A DNA stretch of 64,000 bases from Novipirellula artificiosorum (GTDB lineage Bacteria; Planctomycetota; Planctomycetia; Pirellulales; Pirellulaceae), in NCBI RefSeq assembly GCF_007860135.1, contig NZ_SJPV01000001.1:1361299-1425298 (forward strand), given 5' to 3'. The position numbers and the translations under genes were made by a program. Every line of letters starts with the position of its first letter. Positions within the stretch are counted from its first letter, which is position 1. Under the pieces are notes generated by a model that was given only the letters and a program-made list of their open reading frames with translations, did no database searches and had not been told where the DNA came from. Below are positions 46,247 to 53,927 of this stretch, piece by piece.

Positions 46247-47410
46247 ATGCCCGTGGCTGTTTTTAACGCATCTCGATCGACGGATCTGCCCAAAACTTGG
46301 GCAGCCGCTCAGCCCTCGGCCACCGTTTGGGTCTGTCCGACCCCCTGTTCAATCAAGTTTTCGGTTGCCGCATGCGTCTACTTCGCGGCGGCCATTGTTG
46401 CGACTTCGGTAGCGTTTGGCGACGATGCCTTCGAGCGACGATCGAGCTGGCAGCGGTACGATGTTGCCCAAATGTCTCAGATGCTGCGGTCGTCACTTGA
46501 TGAAATTGGCGTTTTGCCCCTTGCCATGGATCAAGCGTCCGAACAGTTCATCGCGGCGATTGAAAAGCGGGATATGGATCCACTCGATGCGTATGTCGCC
46601 AGCGTGCGACGGATCGTGCCGTCGGTCGACGCCTTGGTGATCTCAACCGAGATGAGTTTGGCGCAGGCGGGGGCCAGCATCGACCCCAATGCTCCCACCT
46701 ATGGCGAGATTGAATCTTTATCCAAAACGCTTCGGATGACCCTACGAACGTGGCTTGGCCGCGAGCTCGTCCGCAGTCGTTTGTATGACGAAGCGCTTCC
46801 AGTGATTGCGGAAGTCGATGCAACCGAATCGATTGACCCCGCTGCGGTGTTGTTCTATCGCGGTGCGTGTTATCACGCCTTGTTGATGAAGACGGAAGCC
46901 TTGGCGGATCTCCGGCGCCTTCTTGAAAACGAGGACGAATCTCCCATTCGCTTTACTCGAACCGCTCAGATGATGATTGCGGACATCAAACCACTCAAAG
47001 AGGATTCGCTTGACGAAATCTCGCGGATCATGACCGATGTTTCGCGGCGTTTGGATCTGGGACGCACCGATGAAGAGGTGGAAAAGCGGGAGCAACAGAT
47101 CATCGACAAGCTGACGAAACTGATTGACAAGATCGAGCAGCAACAGCAACAACAGCAACAGAACCAATCCGCGGGCGGTCAGAACGGCCAAGGCCAGCAA
47201 CAGGGAACGCCGATGGAAGACAGTCGAATCGCGGGAGCCAATGGCAACGGCGACGTTGACCCCAAGCAAAGAAAAGATGGCGAGGGATGGGGCAATTTGC
47301 CTCCCGCACAGCGACAAGAAGCACTGCAACAGATCAGCCGCGATTTGCCAACCCACTACCGCGAAGCCATCGAAGCCTATTTCCGAAAGCTGGCAACCGA
47401 AGGGAAATAG
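46247..47410 (+). CDS. Exported helical protein with polyglutamine stretch
   Basis: 387 residues, not recognised. The ATG at 46247 is directly preceded by GAGG, which is very close; a GTG at 46253 with better spacing is an alternative. A hydrophobic segment at about 38-55 (FSVAACVYFAAAIVATSVA) could be an internal signal anchor, preceded by 35 residues of low complexity. The mature part is helical and may contain TPR-like pairs (ALPVIAEVDATES, FYRGACYHALLMKTEALADL). A Gln-rich stretch (QQQQQQQQNQ) and a helical C-terminus follow. It is the last gene of the MoxR/VWA operon, just ahead of the phosphate-transport promoter region. Function unknown. Confidence 0.68.
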   Translation: MPVAVFNASRSTDLPKTWAAAQPSATVWVCPTPCSIKFSVAACVYFAAAIVATSVAFGDDAFERRSSWQRYDVAQMSQMLRSSLDEIGVLPLAMDQASEQFIAAIEKRDMDPLDAYVASVRRIVPSVDALVISTEMSLAQAGASIDPNAPTYGEIESLSKTLRMTLRTWLGRELVRSRLYDEALPVIAEVDATESIDPAAVLFYRGACYHALLMKTEALADLRRLLENEDESPIRFTRTAQMMIADIKPLKEDSLDEISRIMTDVSRRLDLGRTDEEVEKREQQIIDKLTKLIDKIEQQQQQQQQNQSAGGQNGQGQQQGTPMEDSRIAGANGNGDVDPKQRKDGEGWGNLPPAQRQEALQQISRDLPTHYREAIEAYFRKLATEGK

Positions 47411-47436
47411 AGCGAGGGAGCGTCGCCACCCCCGTC

Positions 47437-47476
47437 TTTCGCATTTCTTAACACAATCTTCACGGATTCATAACAC
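47437..47476 (+). promoter_or_regulatory. Pho-box-like direct repeats upstream of pstS
   Basis: Four 7-mers spaced exactly 11 bp apart: TTTCGCA (47437), TTAACAC (47448), TTCACGG (47459) and ATAACAC (47470). An 11-bp period of TTAACA-type 7-mers is the pattern of PhoB/PhoP binding sites in several phyla. The intervening 4-mers (TTTC, AATC, ATTC, AACT) also share a T/A-C pattern. The repeats end 105 bp before the chosen pstS start, consistent with activation of the pst operon under phosphate limitation. No response regulator gene lies in the window. Confidence 0.65.
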
Positions 47477-47580
47477 AACTCTGCCTCGTGTGTTGGGACG
47501 TCGACTGCTAGCCTACATGGCAAGTGTCAAGTCGAAGTCGCTCGAGTGACCTTTCCCAACTCAAAATGCAGAGTACTCAG

Positions 47581-48597
47581 ATGAAACGTGAGTCTATTTT
47601 TCACTTGATGATCGCCCTGGTGGCAATCACCCTCGGATCCCGGTCGGTTTCGGCCCAAAATTCCGGCCTGCTGGGCAGGGTGGAGATCGATGGTAGTAGT
47701 ACCGTCTATCCGATCAGCGAAGCAGCAGCAAGCGGATTCACGAGAGCTTTCCCAAAGGTGAAAGTTAATGTCGGTGTTTCTGGAACTGGGGGCGGTTTCA
47801 AGCGGTTTACGGTTGGCCAAACCGACATCTCCGACGCATCTCGCCCGATTAAGGCCACGGAATTCGAAGCAGCGAAGGACGCAGGAGTTGACTTCTTTGA
47901 ACTTCCCGTAGCCTATGACGGTTTGACGCTGGTGGTTCACAAAGGCAACAACTGGGTGGATCATCTAACGATTGACGAGATCAAGAAAATCTTCACGAGT
48001 TCTGGGGCCGCAAAGACATGGGCCGAAGTTCGTCAAGGTTGGCCCAATAATCCCATACAAATTTTTGCACCGGGGACAGATTCGGGAACGTTTGATTACT
48101 TCAAAGAGGTCGTTGCAGGCGATGACGGTTCATTGCGCTCGGACATGAGCACCAGTGAAGACGACAACGTTCTGGTCACGGGCGTTTCCGGTTCACCAAA
48201 TGCCATCGGTTTCTTTGGCGTCGCCTATTACGAAGAAAACAAGGACAAGTTGAAATCGGTCGCCATCGTGAATCCTGAATTGAAGGAACCCGTATTGCCG
48301 ACTGCTGCCACGATCGAGAAGGGAACTTACGCACCATTCAGCCGTCCGCTTTTCATCTACATCAACGCTCGCTCGTTTCGGCGTCCCGAAGTCAGACAGT
48401 TTGTTGCCTACTACTTGAAGAACGCCGCTGACTTGGCGACCCAAACGGGCTATGTTCCCCTACCCAAATCCGTGTACGCCGAAGCCATGAATCATTGCCG
48501 GCAAGGGAAAACAGGGACGCATTACTTGACCAAGGACATGGAAAAACGATCGGGTGCGGTGACCGAGATTTACACGACTGAAACGCTTGTCAATTAG
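47581..48597 (+). CDS. pstS: Phosphate-binding protein of the Pst transporter
   Basis: 338 residues from the ATG at 47581, which begins a normal signal peptide (MKRESIFHLMIALVAIT, cleavage after VSA); a GTG at 47524 and an ATG at 47566 in the same frame would lengthen the N-terminus. The mature start IDGSSTVYPISEAAA and GVSGTGGGFKRFTVGQTDISDASRPI are the phosphate-binding loops of the PstS/SphX family. DSGTFDYF gives further phosphate contacts. It binds inorganic phosphate in the periplasm and hands it to PstCA. It is the first gene of the operon and directly abuts pstC. Regulation is likely through the Pho-box-like repeats just upstream. Confidence 0.93.
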   Translation: MKRESIFHLMIALVAITLGSRSVSAQNSGLLGRVEIDGSSTVYPISEAAASGFTRAFPKVKVNVGVSGTGGGFKRFTVGQTDISDASRPIKATEFEAAKDAGVDFFELPVAYDGLTLVVHKGNNWVDHLTIDEIKKIFTSSGAAKTWAEVRQGWPNNPIQIFAPGTDSGTFDYFKEVVAGDDGSLRSDMSTSEDDNVLVTGVSGSPNAIGFFGVAYYEENKDKLKSVAIVNPELKEPVLPTAATIEKGTYAPFSRPLFIYINARSFRRPEVRQFVAYYLKNAADLATQTGYVPLPKSVYAEAMNHCRQGKTGTHYLTKDMEKRSGAVTEIYTTETLVN

Positions 48598-49566
48598 ATG
48601 TCCACCGTCATGGAAACGCACGTGCCGGCCGAGGAGCGGATTCGCAGCTTCTTTGTTCGCCCTCGCCGAAGTCTGGCGACGGTCCGTTTGAAAGAGAAGG
48701 CGATCTTCTTTGTGCTGATTTGTTGTGGCATCTTCTCGGTGCTCATTACCATCGCAATCATTGGCGTGTTGCTGAGCGAAACGATCACGTTCTTTGGATT
48801 TGAAGAAGTCAGCCTAAAGAACTTCCTTGGATCGGCTCAATGGACGCCGCTGCTGGGTGCGACCAAGAGTTTCGGGATTTGGGGGCTGATCAGTGGCACG
48901 TTGTTGATCACTGCGATCGCAATGTGTTTTGCATTGCCGCTCGGTTTGATCACCGCGGTGTATTTAAGCGAGTATGCTCCGCGTCGCGTACGAAGCGTCC
49001 TCAAACCAGTGCTCGAGGTGTTGGCGGGGATCCCAACGGTCGTGTATGGCTTTTTCGCTTTGACCACGATCACACCGATTTTGCAGTGGCTGCATGGTGG
49101 CTTCAACGTTTACAACGCGATGAGTGCCGGGATCGCGGTTGGGATTCTCTGTTTCCCGACGGTCTGCTCTCTCGCCGAAGACGCGCTACAAGCGGTGCCT
49201 AGCTCGCTCCGAGACGCCGCCTATGGTTTGGGGGGGACTCGCTTCGATACGTCGGTGAAGGTCATTGTGCCAGCGGCGCTGAGCGGGATTATCAGTGCGT
49301 TCTTGCTGGCGATCGCTCGAGCGATTGGTGAAACGATGATTGTCGCCCTCGCCGCTGGAAGTCGCCCACAAATGACCCTTGATCCGCGCGACGAAATTCA
49401 AACGATGACCGGCTTCATGGTCCAAATGGCAGGTGGTGATGTGTCGAATTTTGGCACCGAATACTATTCCATGTATGCGGTCGCCTTCACACTCTTCGTC
49501 ATGACGCTTTCGTTGACGCTGATTGGAAATGTAATCCGCAAACGTTTCCGGGAGACATACGAATGA
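48598..49566 (+). CDS. pstC: Phosphate ABC transporter permease PstC
   Basis: 322 residues; the ATG begins the base after the pstS stop. Six transmembrane helices are visible, including the first, AIFFVLICCGIFSVLITIAI, and the last, AVAFTLFVMTLSLTLIGNVI. The EAA-type cytoplasmic loop that contacts PstB is DALQAVPSSLRDAAYGLGGTRF, and ARAIGETMIVALAAG is the PstC-typical segment. A basic N-terminal tail of about 30 residues precedes the first helix, longer than in E. coli. It forms the channel with PstA. It overlaps pstA by 4 bp (ATGA). Confidence 0.94.
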   Translation: MSTVMETHVPAEERIRSFFVRPRRSLATVRLKEKAIFFVLICCGIFSVLITIAIIGVLLSETITFFGFEEVSLKNFLGSAQWTPLLGATKSFGIWGLISGTLLITAIAMCFALPLGLITAVYLSEYAPRRVRSVLKPVLEVLAGIPTVVYGFFALTTITPILQWLHGGFNVYNAMSAGIAVGILCFPTVCSLAEDALQAVPSSLRDAAYGLGGTRFDTSVKVIVPAALSGIISAFLLAIARAIGETMIVALAAGSRPQMTLDPRDEIQTMTGFMVQMAGGDVSNFGTEYYSMYAVAFTLFVMTLSLTLIGNVIRKRFRETYE

Positions 49567-50837
49567 GCCGCTCACCAACAACGAACGAAGAGGACATTGA
49601 AGCGAGACTGAAGAATGCCGAACCGGCCAGCAATCGATCGAGGATGCAAAAGGATCGTGCGTTTCGTTGGCTCTGTATCGCCATCGCAACCGTTTCGGTT
49701 CTTGTCTTGGTCGCCTTGTTGACTTCGATTGTGGTGCAAGGCGTCCCGGTGATTTCATGGACCTTGCTCTCGGGCACTCCGGAGCCTGAACCAAGCGAAG
49801 CCGGTATGTTTCCTGCGTTGATGGGGACGATTTGGATTTGCAGCTTGTGTGCACTGATCACGTTGCCGATTGGTGTTGCAACCGCGGTATTGCTTGAAGA
49901 ATTCAAGCCGCGAACCAAAGTCGCTGCATGGTCCTATAGCCTCATTCAGCTGAACATCAGCAACCTTGCAGGGGTACCGAGCGTGGTCTATGGCATCTTG
50001 GGCTTGACTGCGTTCGTGTCGATGTTCTCGCTTTTCGGGAATGCAACGCAACCGGGCGCAGCCGTTTGGGAGTGGGGAGCAACCTATTATGACCAATTCT
50101 CGAACCTGGGCAGCGATCCTTTTTTGATGATGAGTGATGAGGTGGATGAACGGTACTTTCTTGTGCCGGTTGAAAACCGTACCAATCCACCGACCGTGCC
50201 GACCGAAGGGATGATGGCGTACGAAAACAGCGTGGCGGGTTTGGTTCCCGTCGAGGTGCATGTGGCCGATGCCATGGGAGATTTGCCGACCGATCCCGAA
50301 GTGTTGGCAACCAGCATCGATTCGGCGGCGGTCCCGGGACGCATTAGCGAAAAGGCATGGTACTATTTCCAATTACCGCTTGGGCGTGGCGTGTTGGCCG
50401 GAGCACTGACGCTGATGCTGGTGATCCTGCCCGTGATCATCATCAGCACTCAGGAAGCGCTCCGCGCGGTTCCGTCGTCGTTGCGAGATGGGGCGCTCGG
50501 GATCGGAGCGACGCCTTGGCAGGTCGTTTGGAATGTGACCTTGCCCTCGGCGATTCCGGGGATCATGACCGGTTCGATCTTGGCCATGAGTCGTGCGATT
50601 GGTGAAACGGCACCGATTTTGATCATTGCGGGGATCGTGTACATTCGAACCTCGCCTCAACATCTGATGGACAGTTATACGGTCATGCCGCTTCAAATCT
50701 ACAACTGGACCAGCCGACCTCAAGATGAGTTCCACTCGCTTGCAGCCGGCGGGATTGTTATCTTGCTGGGCATTCTGCTTTCGTTCAACGCTGTGGCGGT
50801 ACTGATTCGTCACCGAATGCAAAAGCCATTGAGCTGA
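49563..50837 (+). CDS. pstA: Phosphate ABC transporter permease PstA with a large insertion
   Basis: 424 residues, longer than the usual 280-300. The helices, the EAA loop (EALRAVPSSLRDGALGIGATPW, about 298-319) and ARAIGETAPILI-like segments are standard. The extra length is a block at about 160-270, between the helix with VVYGILGLTAFVSMFSLF and the next one at GRGVLAGALTLML. That block is hydrophilic, rich in Glu, Asp and Pro (for example DEVDERYFLVPVENR), and by topology should face the periplasm. It may be a docking domain for PstS or another periplasmic protein. The start overlaps pstC. Together with PstC and PstB it forms the phosphate importer. Confidence 0.9.
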   Translation: MSRSPTTNEEDIEARLKNAEPASNRSRMQKDRAFRWLCIAIATVSVLVLVALLTSIVVQGVPVISWTLLSGTPEPEPSEAGMFPALMGTIWICSLCALITLPIGVATAVLLEEFKPRTKVAAWSYSLIQLNISNLAGVPSVVYGILGLTAFVSMFSLFGNATQPGAAVWEWGATYYDQFSNLGSDPFLMMSDEVDERYFLVPVENRTNPPTVPTEGMMAYENSVAGLVPVEVHVADAMGDLPTDPEVLATSIDSAAVPGRISEKAWYYFQLPLGRGVLAGALTLMLVILPVIIISTQEALRAVPSSLRDGALGIGATPWQVVWNVTLPSAIPGIMTGSILAMSRAIGETAPILIIAGIVYIRTSPQHLMDSYTVMPLQIYNWTSRPQDEFHSLAAGGIVILLGILLSFNAVAVLIRHRMQKPLS

Positions 50838-50954
50838 GTACTTATTCACAACGGGCGGCAAGGCCGCAAGAAACGAGTTACCGCTCGCGGATCCTTTTGT
50901 CGCACCAAGACAAGCATTCACCTGTTCAACGAAAGAGGAGTGAATTGACCCGTC

Positions 50955-51806
50955 ATGTTATCGCCAGACACTGAATCGATCGGTTTGATGAACGAAATTC
51001 CTGCGACCAAGCCAACGGCAAAACCAACCGCCCCGACGGCTTCCGAACCACTTGAAGCGGCTATTTGCACCCAAGACTTGTCGGCCTGGTACGGCGACTT
51101 TCAGGCCCTGCATTCGATCACGATCGACATTCCCAAGAACCATGTCACCGCGTTCATTGGCCCCAGTGGTTGTGGAAAGAGCACGCTGCTGCGGTGGTTC
51201 AACCGTATGAACGATACTGTGCTGTCGGCGCGGGCGACCGGAACCGTGCGGCTTGGCGATTTGGATTTGCTCAGCCAAGAAACGGACACCGTGGATCTGC
51301 GCAGACGCGTGGGGATCGTTTTTCAAAAAGCGAATCCGTTTCCCAAGAGCATCTATGACAACGTCGCTTTTGGTCCACGCTTGCATATGAAATTGAGCAA
51401 GAGTGAGTTGGATGAATTGGTGGAATGGTCCTTGCGAAAAGCGGCCGTCTGGGAAGAAGTGAAGGACCGTTTGCATGGTTCCGCACTGGGTTTATCGGGC
51501 GGTCAACAACAACGACTTTGCATCGCGCGTGCGATTGCGGTTGGCCCCGAAGTGTTGTTGATGGATGAACCCTGCAGCGCGCTTGACCCCGCCAGCACCT
51601 TGGCGATCGAAAACTTGATCTTCGAACTGCGCAAACAATACTCCATCATCATCGTGACTCACAACATGCAACAAGCGTCGCGATCGAGTGATAAGACCGC
51701 TTTTTTCTTTGAAGGTCGTTTGATTGAGTTTGCCGATACCGAACGTATTTTTACTCAGCCCGCGGACAAACAAACGGAAGACTACGTGAGCGGTAAGTTT
51801 GGCTAG
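50955..51806 (+). CDS. pstB: Phosphate ABC transporter ATP-binding protein
   Basis: 283 residues. Walker [10 protein letters not shown] (69-77, K75), Q-loop [15 protein letters not shown] (about 122-136), signature LSGGQQQR (180-187), Walker B LLMDEP (201-206) and H-loop IVTHNMQQA. The Q-loop sequence and the MxxxR-type helix are characteristic of PstB. The N-terminus is about 30 residues longer than in E. coli and rich in Pro, Thr and Ala. AGAGGAG at 50934-50940 is 14 bases from the ATG at 50955, somewhat far; an ATG at 50988 is an alternative. The gene is separated from pstA by 117 bp. It energises phosphate uptake. Confidence 0.93.
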   Translation: MLSPDTESIGLMNEIPATKPTAKPTAPTASEPLEAAICTQDLSAWYGDFQALHSITIDIPKNHVTAFIGPSGCGKSTLLRWFNRMNDTVLSARATGTVRLGDLDLLSQETDTVDLRRRVGIVFQKANPFPKSIYDNVAFGPRLHMKLSKSELDELVEWSLRKAAVWEEVKDRLHGSALGLSGGQQQRLCIARAIAVGPEVLLMDEPCSALDPASTLAIENLIFELRKQYSIIIVTHNMQQASRSSDKTAFFFEGRLIEFADTERIFTQPADKQTEDYVSGKFG

Positions 51807-51841
51807 TGGTGCGTCACAACGAAGAATTAGGGTTGCTGGTA

Positions 51842-51891
51842 GTGGATCTTGTCAAAGATCCCCGTGTCATAGGATCTTTAACAAGATCCAC
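51842..51891. repeat. Palindrome with 20-bp arms between pstB and phoU
   Basis: GTGGATCTTG...AAGATCC at 51842-51861 and its reverse complement at 51872-51891 match at 19 of 20 positions, with a 10-base loop. It lies in the 193-bp spacer between pstB and phoU. There is no T-tract, so it is more likely a dispersed element or an mRNA-processing hairpin than a terminator. Confidence 0.8.
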
Positions 51892-51999
51892 GACCCTGAA
51901 ATTTGATGCTGACGGTCCGCTAGGAACGTATTTCAAAGTCGAAGCTTGAACCTCCCCTACCCATCGCGCTGAAGCGCAAACTCCAACACTTCCTCTGCA

Positions 52000-52686
52000 A
52001 TGTCAAAACACCTTCAACGTGGCCTCGATGCGTTACGGCAATCACTGGTCGATCAATTCGGAAAAGTCGAGCAAATGATCCAATTGGCGGTTCGTGCGCT
52101 GGTGGAACGTCGTACGGACTTGGCTGATCGCGTGATCGCCAGCGACGAGGAGGTCGACCATACGGAAATCCTTATTGAAGAAGAATGCCTCAAGCTGCTG
52201 GCTCTCTACCAACCGGTCGCCAGCGATCTGAGGCGTGTGATCACGGTGATTAAAGTTAACAGCGACTTGGAACGGATGGCCGATTTGGCGTGCAATATTG
52301 CGGAACGCGCACGAGCCATCGATCTGCATCCGTTGTTTAAGGCACCCGAAGAGTTGACCGAGATGGTCGCGATTGCCAACGAGATGGTCCGAAATGCACT
52401 TGACGCCTTTGTGGAAGACGATCCGGCGAAGGCAGCCGACGTCATTCGTACCGATGCCATGGTGGACACACTTAACCGAATCGTCATTGACCAACTGCAC
52501 GAGACGATGGTTCATGATCCTGAGAGCATTGAACCCGCGGTGAATTGTTTTAGTGCTTCACGGCATATTGAACGGATTGCCGATTTAGCCGAGAGCATTT
52601 CCGAGGATGTCATCTATCTGGTCGAAGGCGAAATCATCCGCCACAAGCACGGCGTCTTTTTCGATTCCCATCAACGTCGTTCTTGA
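52000..52686 (+). CDS. phoU: Phosphate transport system regulator PhoU
   Basis: 228 residues, made of two PhoU helical repeats. Each carries a metal-binding E/D-rich motif: DLERMADLACNIAERA in the first and SRHIERIADLAESISEDVIY in the second. PhoU connects the Pst transporter to the PhoR/PhoB two-component system, signalling phosphate excess. The start at 52000 lacks a clear ribosome-binding site. It is separated from pstB by a palindrome but lies in the same direction and is probably in the same regulon. No phoR or phoB is in the window. The last residues are basic and polar. It is convergent with the DUF790 gene, 35 bp apart. Confidence 0.93.
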   Translation: MSKHLQRGLDALRQSLVDQFGKVEQMIQLAVRALVERRTDLADRVIASDEEVDHTEILIEEECLKLLALYQPVASDLRRVITVIKVNSDLERMADLACNIAERARAIDLHPLFKAPEELTEMVAIANEMVRNALDAFVEDDPAKAADVIRTDAMVDTLNRIVIDQLHETMVHDPESIEPAVNCFSASRHIERIADLAESISEDVIYLVEGEIIRHKHGVFFDSHQRRS

Positions 52687-52721
52687 TGCTCTCGCCGACG
52701 TCCCCTGCGACGGCTTGGCTG

Positions 52722-53927
52722 TCAGAGGGTCTTCAAGTACTTCAACACCCTTGCGGGTGACAGTTTCGTGTTGTACTCGATTCGTGGCATCCCCAGCTCG
52801 GGAATCGATTCTGCTACCGAATGGGAAATCGCCAGCAGGATGCGACCGGAATCACGAAACCGATTCAGCGTCCTGCCCTTCTCCTGCAAATATTCAGGAG
52901 TCCAAAACCCCACGATTTCCAACAAGACATCGCCATGAATCGGATGGCGCAGCGTAAAGTCGGGCATAAAGACGGATTGGCCCTGATGCAGAATCGTTGC
53001 CTCACGCAGCAGCACCCATCCAGCGGTCTCAGCCTGCTGCCATGCTTCGTAGAACGACTTTTCTAAATCGCTGTCGAAATCGTCGTTTCGGACCTCGCTT
53101 CGCAACCCATCGCGAGGGGATAAACGCAGGGCATAGCGTTGCTGCATCGGCCCCAGCACGGTCGCTTGCATTCTCCAACCTTCGGCTGACAACAAGCCAG
53201 GCAGGAATTTGGCCAATGCAACTCCATAGCGACGCGTGCTTCGTACCACCGATGCAGGTCCATCGAAACGGAGTCGATAGCCGGTGCCATGCGGTTCGAT
53301 GCTGTGCATCAAACGAGCAAGTTTGGCGTATCGCATGATTTGCTTGAAGTCTCGCTCAGCCCAAACGGTCATGGACAACGCTCCGTACAACGCTGCCTGC
53401 GTCTGTGCGACGTTGTAGCAGCGAAGGAGTCCGCCGGCGTCCAATTCCTTTGGCGGTTGGATCAGCGGGTGGAATTCGATCACATCGTTGAACAACACCG
53501 ATTCGATCTCGTCCCATTCCCTATTGAGTTCTTTGGCAATTTGTTGCTTGACTTCCGATTCGGCATGATCGAAAAGCTGATCCGTCGCTTGCACCAATGG
53601 ATGCTTTGTAGCGGCCAGCAAGAAGACTCGTTCCCTTAACTTGGCTGCTTTGGATGCCGTGTCCTTGCGGTACTCGCTTGCGTCGTCAAGCAGTTTGCAG
53701 AACGCCGCAATACGACGAGTTGAACAATCGTCGGTGTTTTGCAAAATCAGCCGAATACTTTTGTGCAATGTTCTACGTGGCTGCCCAACGCCTTGGCGAT
53801 AGGCTGCCAACATCTGTTGAGCGAGCGGCAGGTAATGTGCGTGCGTCTTTCGAGTCAGCCGATCGGGATGGACTCGTTGGTTTTGAAAGTCGAAATGGAG
53901 AATCGATTGTTCTTTCGTCAACATCAT
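52722..53927 (-). CDS. DUF790 (Bax1-like) predicted nuclease
   Basis: 401 residues. DUF790 is the family of archaeal Bax1, a partner of the XPB helicase that acts as a structure-specific nuclease. An N-terminal helical region leads to a conserved core (about 140-280, FNDVIEFHPL and AQTQAALYGALSM) and a C-terminal PD-(D/E)XK-like domain: SFYEAWQQAE (291-300), MPDF with D323, LLEIVGFWTPEYL with E337. These are the acidic residues expected of the nuclease fold. It starts in the stop codon of the XPB-like helicase gene (4-bp overlap), so the two are surely translated together. They would act on DNA, probably in repair. The pair is mainly archaeal; here it is in a bacterium. Confidence 0.82.
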   Translation of the reverse strand: MMLTKEQSILHFDFQNQRVHPDRLTRKTHAHYLPLAQQMLAAYRQGVGQPRRTLHKSIRLILQNTDDCSTRRIAAFCKLLDDASEYRKDTASKAAKLRERVFLLAATKHPLVQATDQLFDHAESEVKQQIAKELNREWDEIESVLFNDVIEFHPLIQPPKELDAGGLLRCYNVAQTQAALYGALSMTVWAERDFKQIMRYAKLARLMHSIEPHGTGYRLRFDGPASVVRSTRRYGVALAKFLPGLLSAEGWRMQATVLGPMQQRYALRLSPRDGLRSEVRNDDFDSDLEKSFYEAWQQAETAGWVLLREATILHQGQSVFMPDFTLRHPIHGDVLLEIVGFWTPEYLQEKGRTLNRFRDSGRILLAISHSVAESIPELGMPRIEYNTKLSPARVLKYLKTL

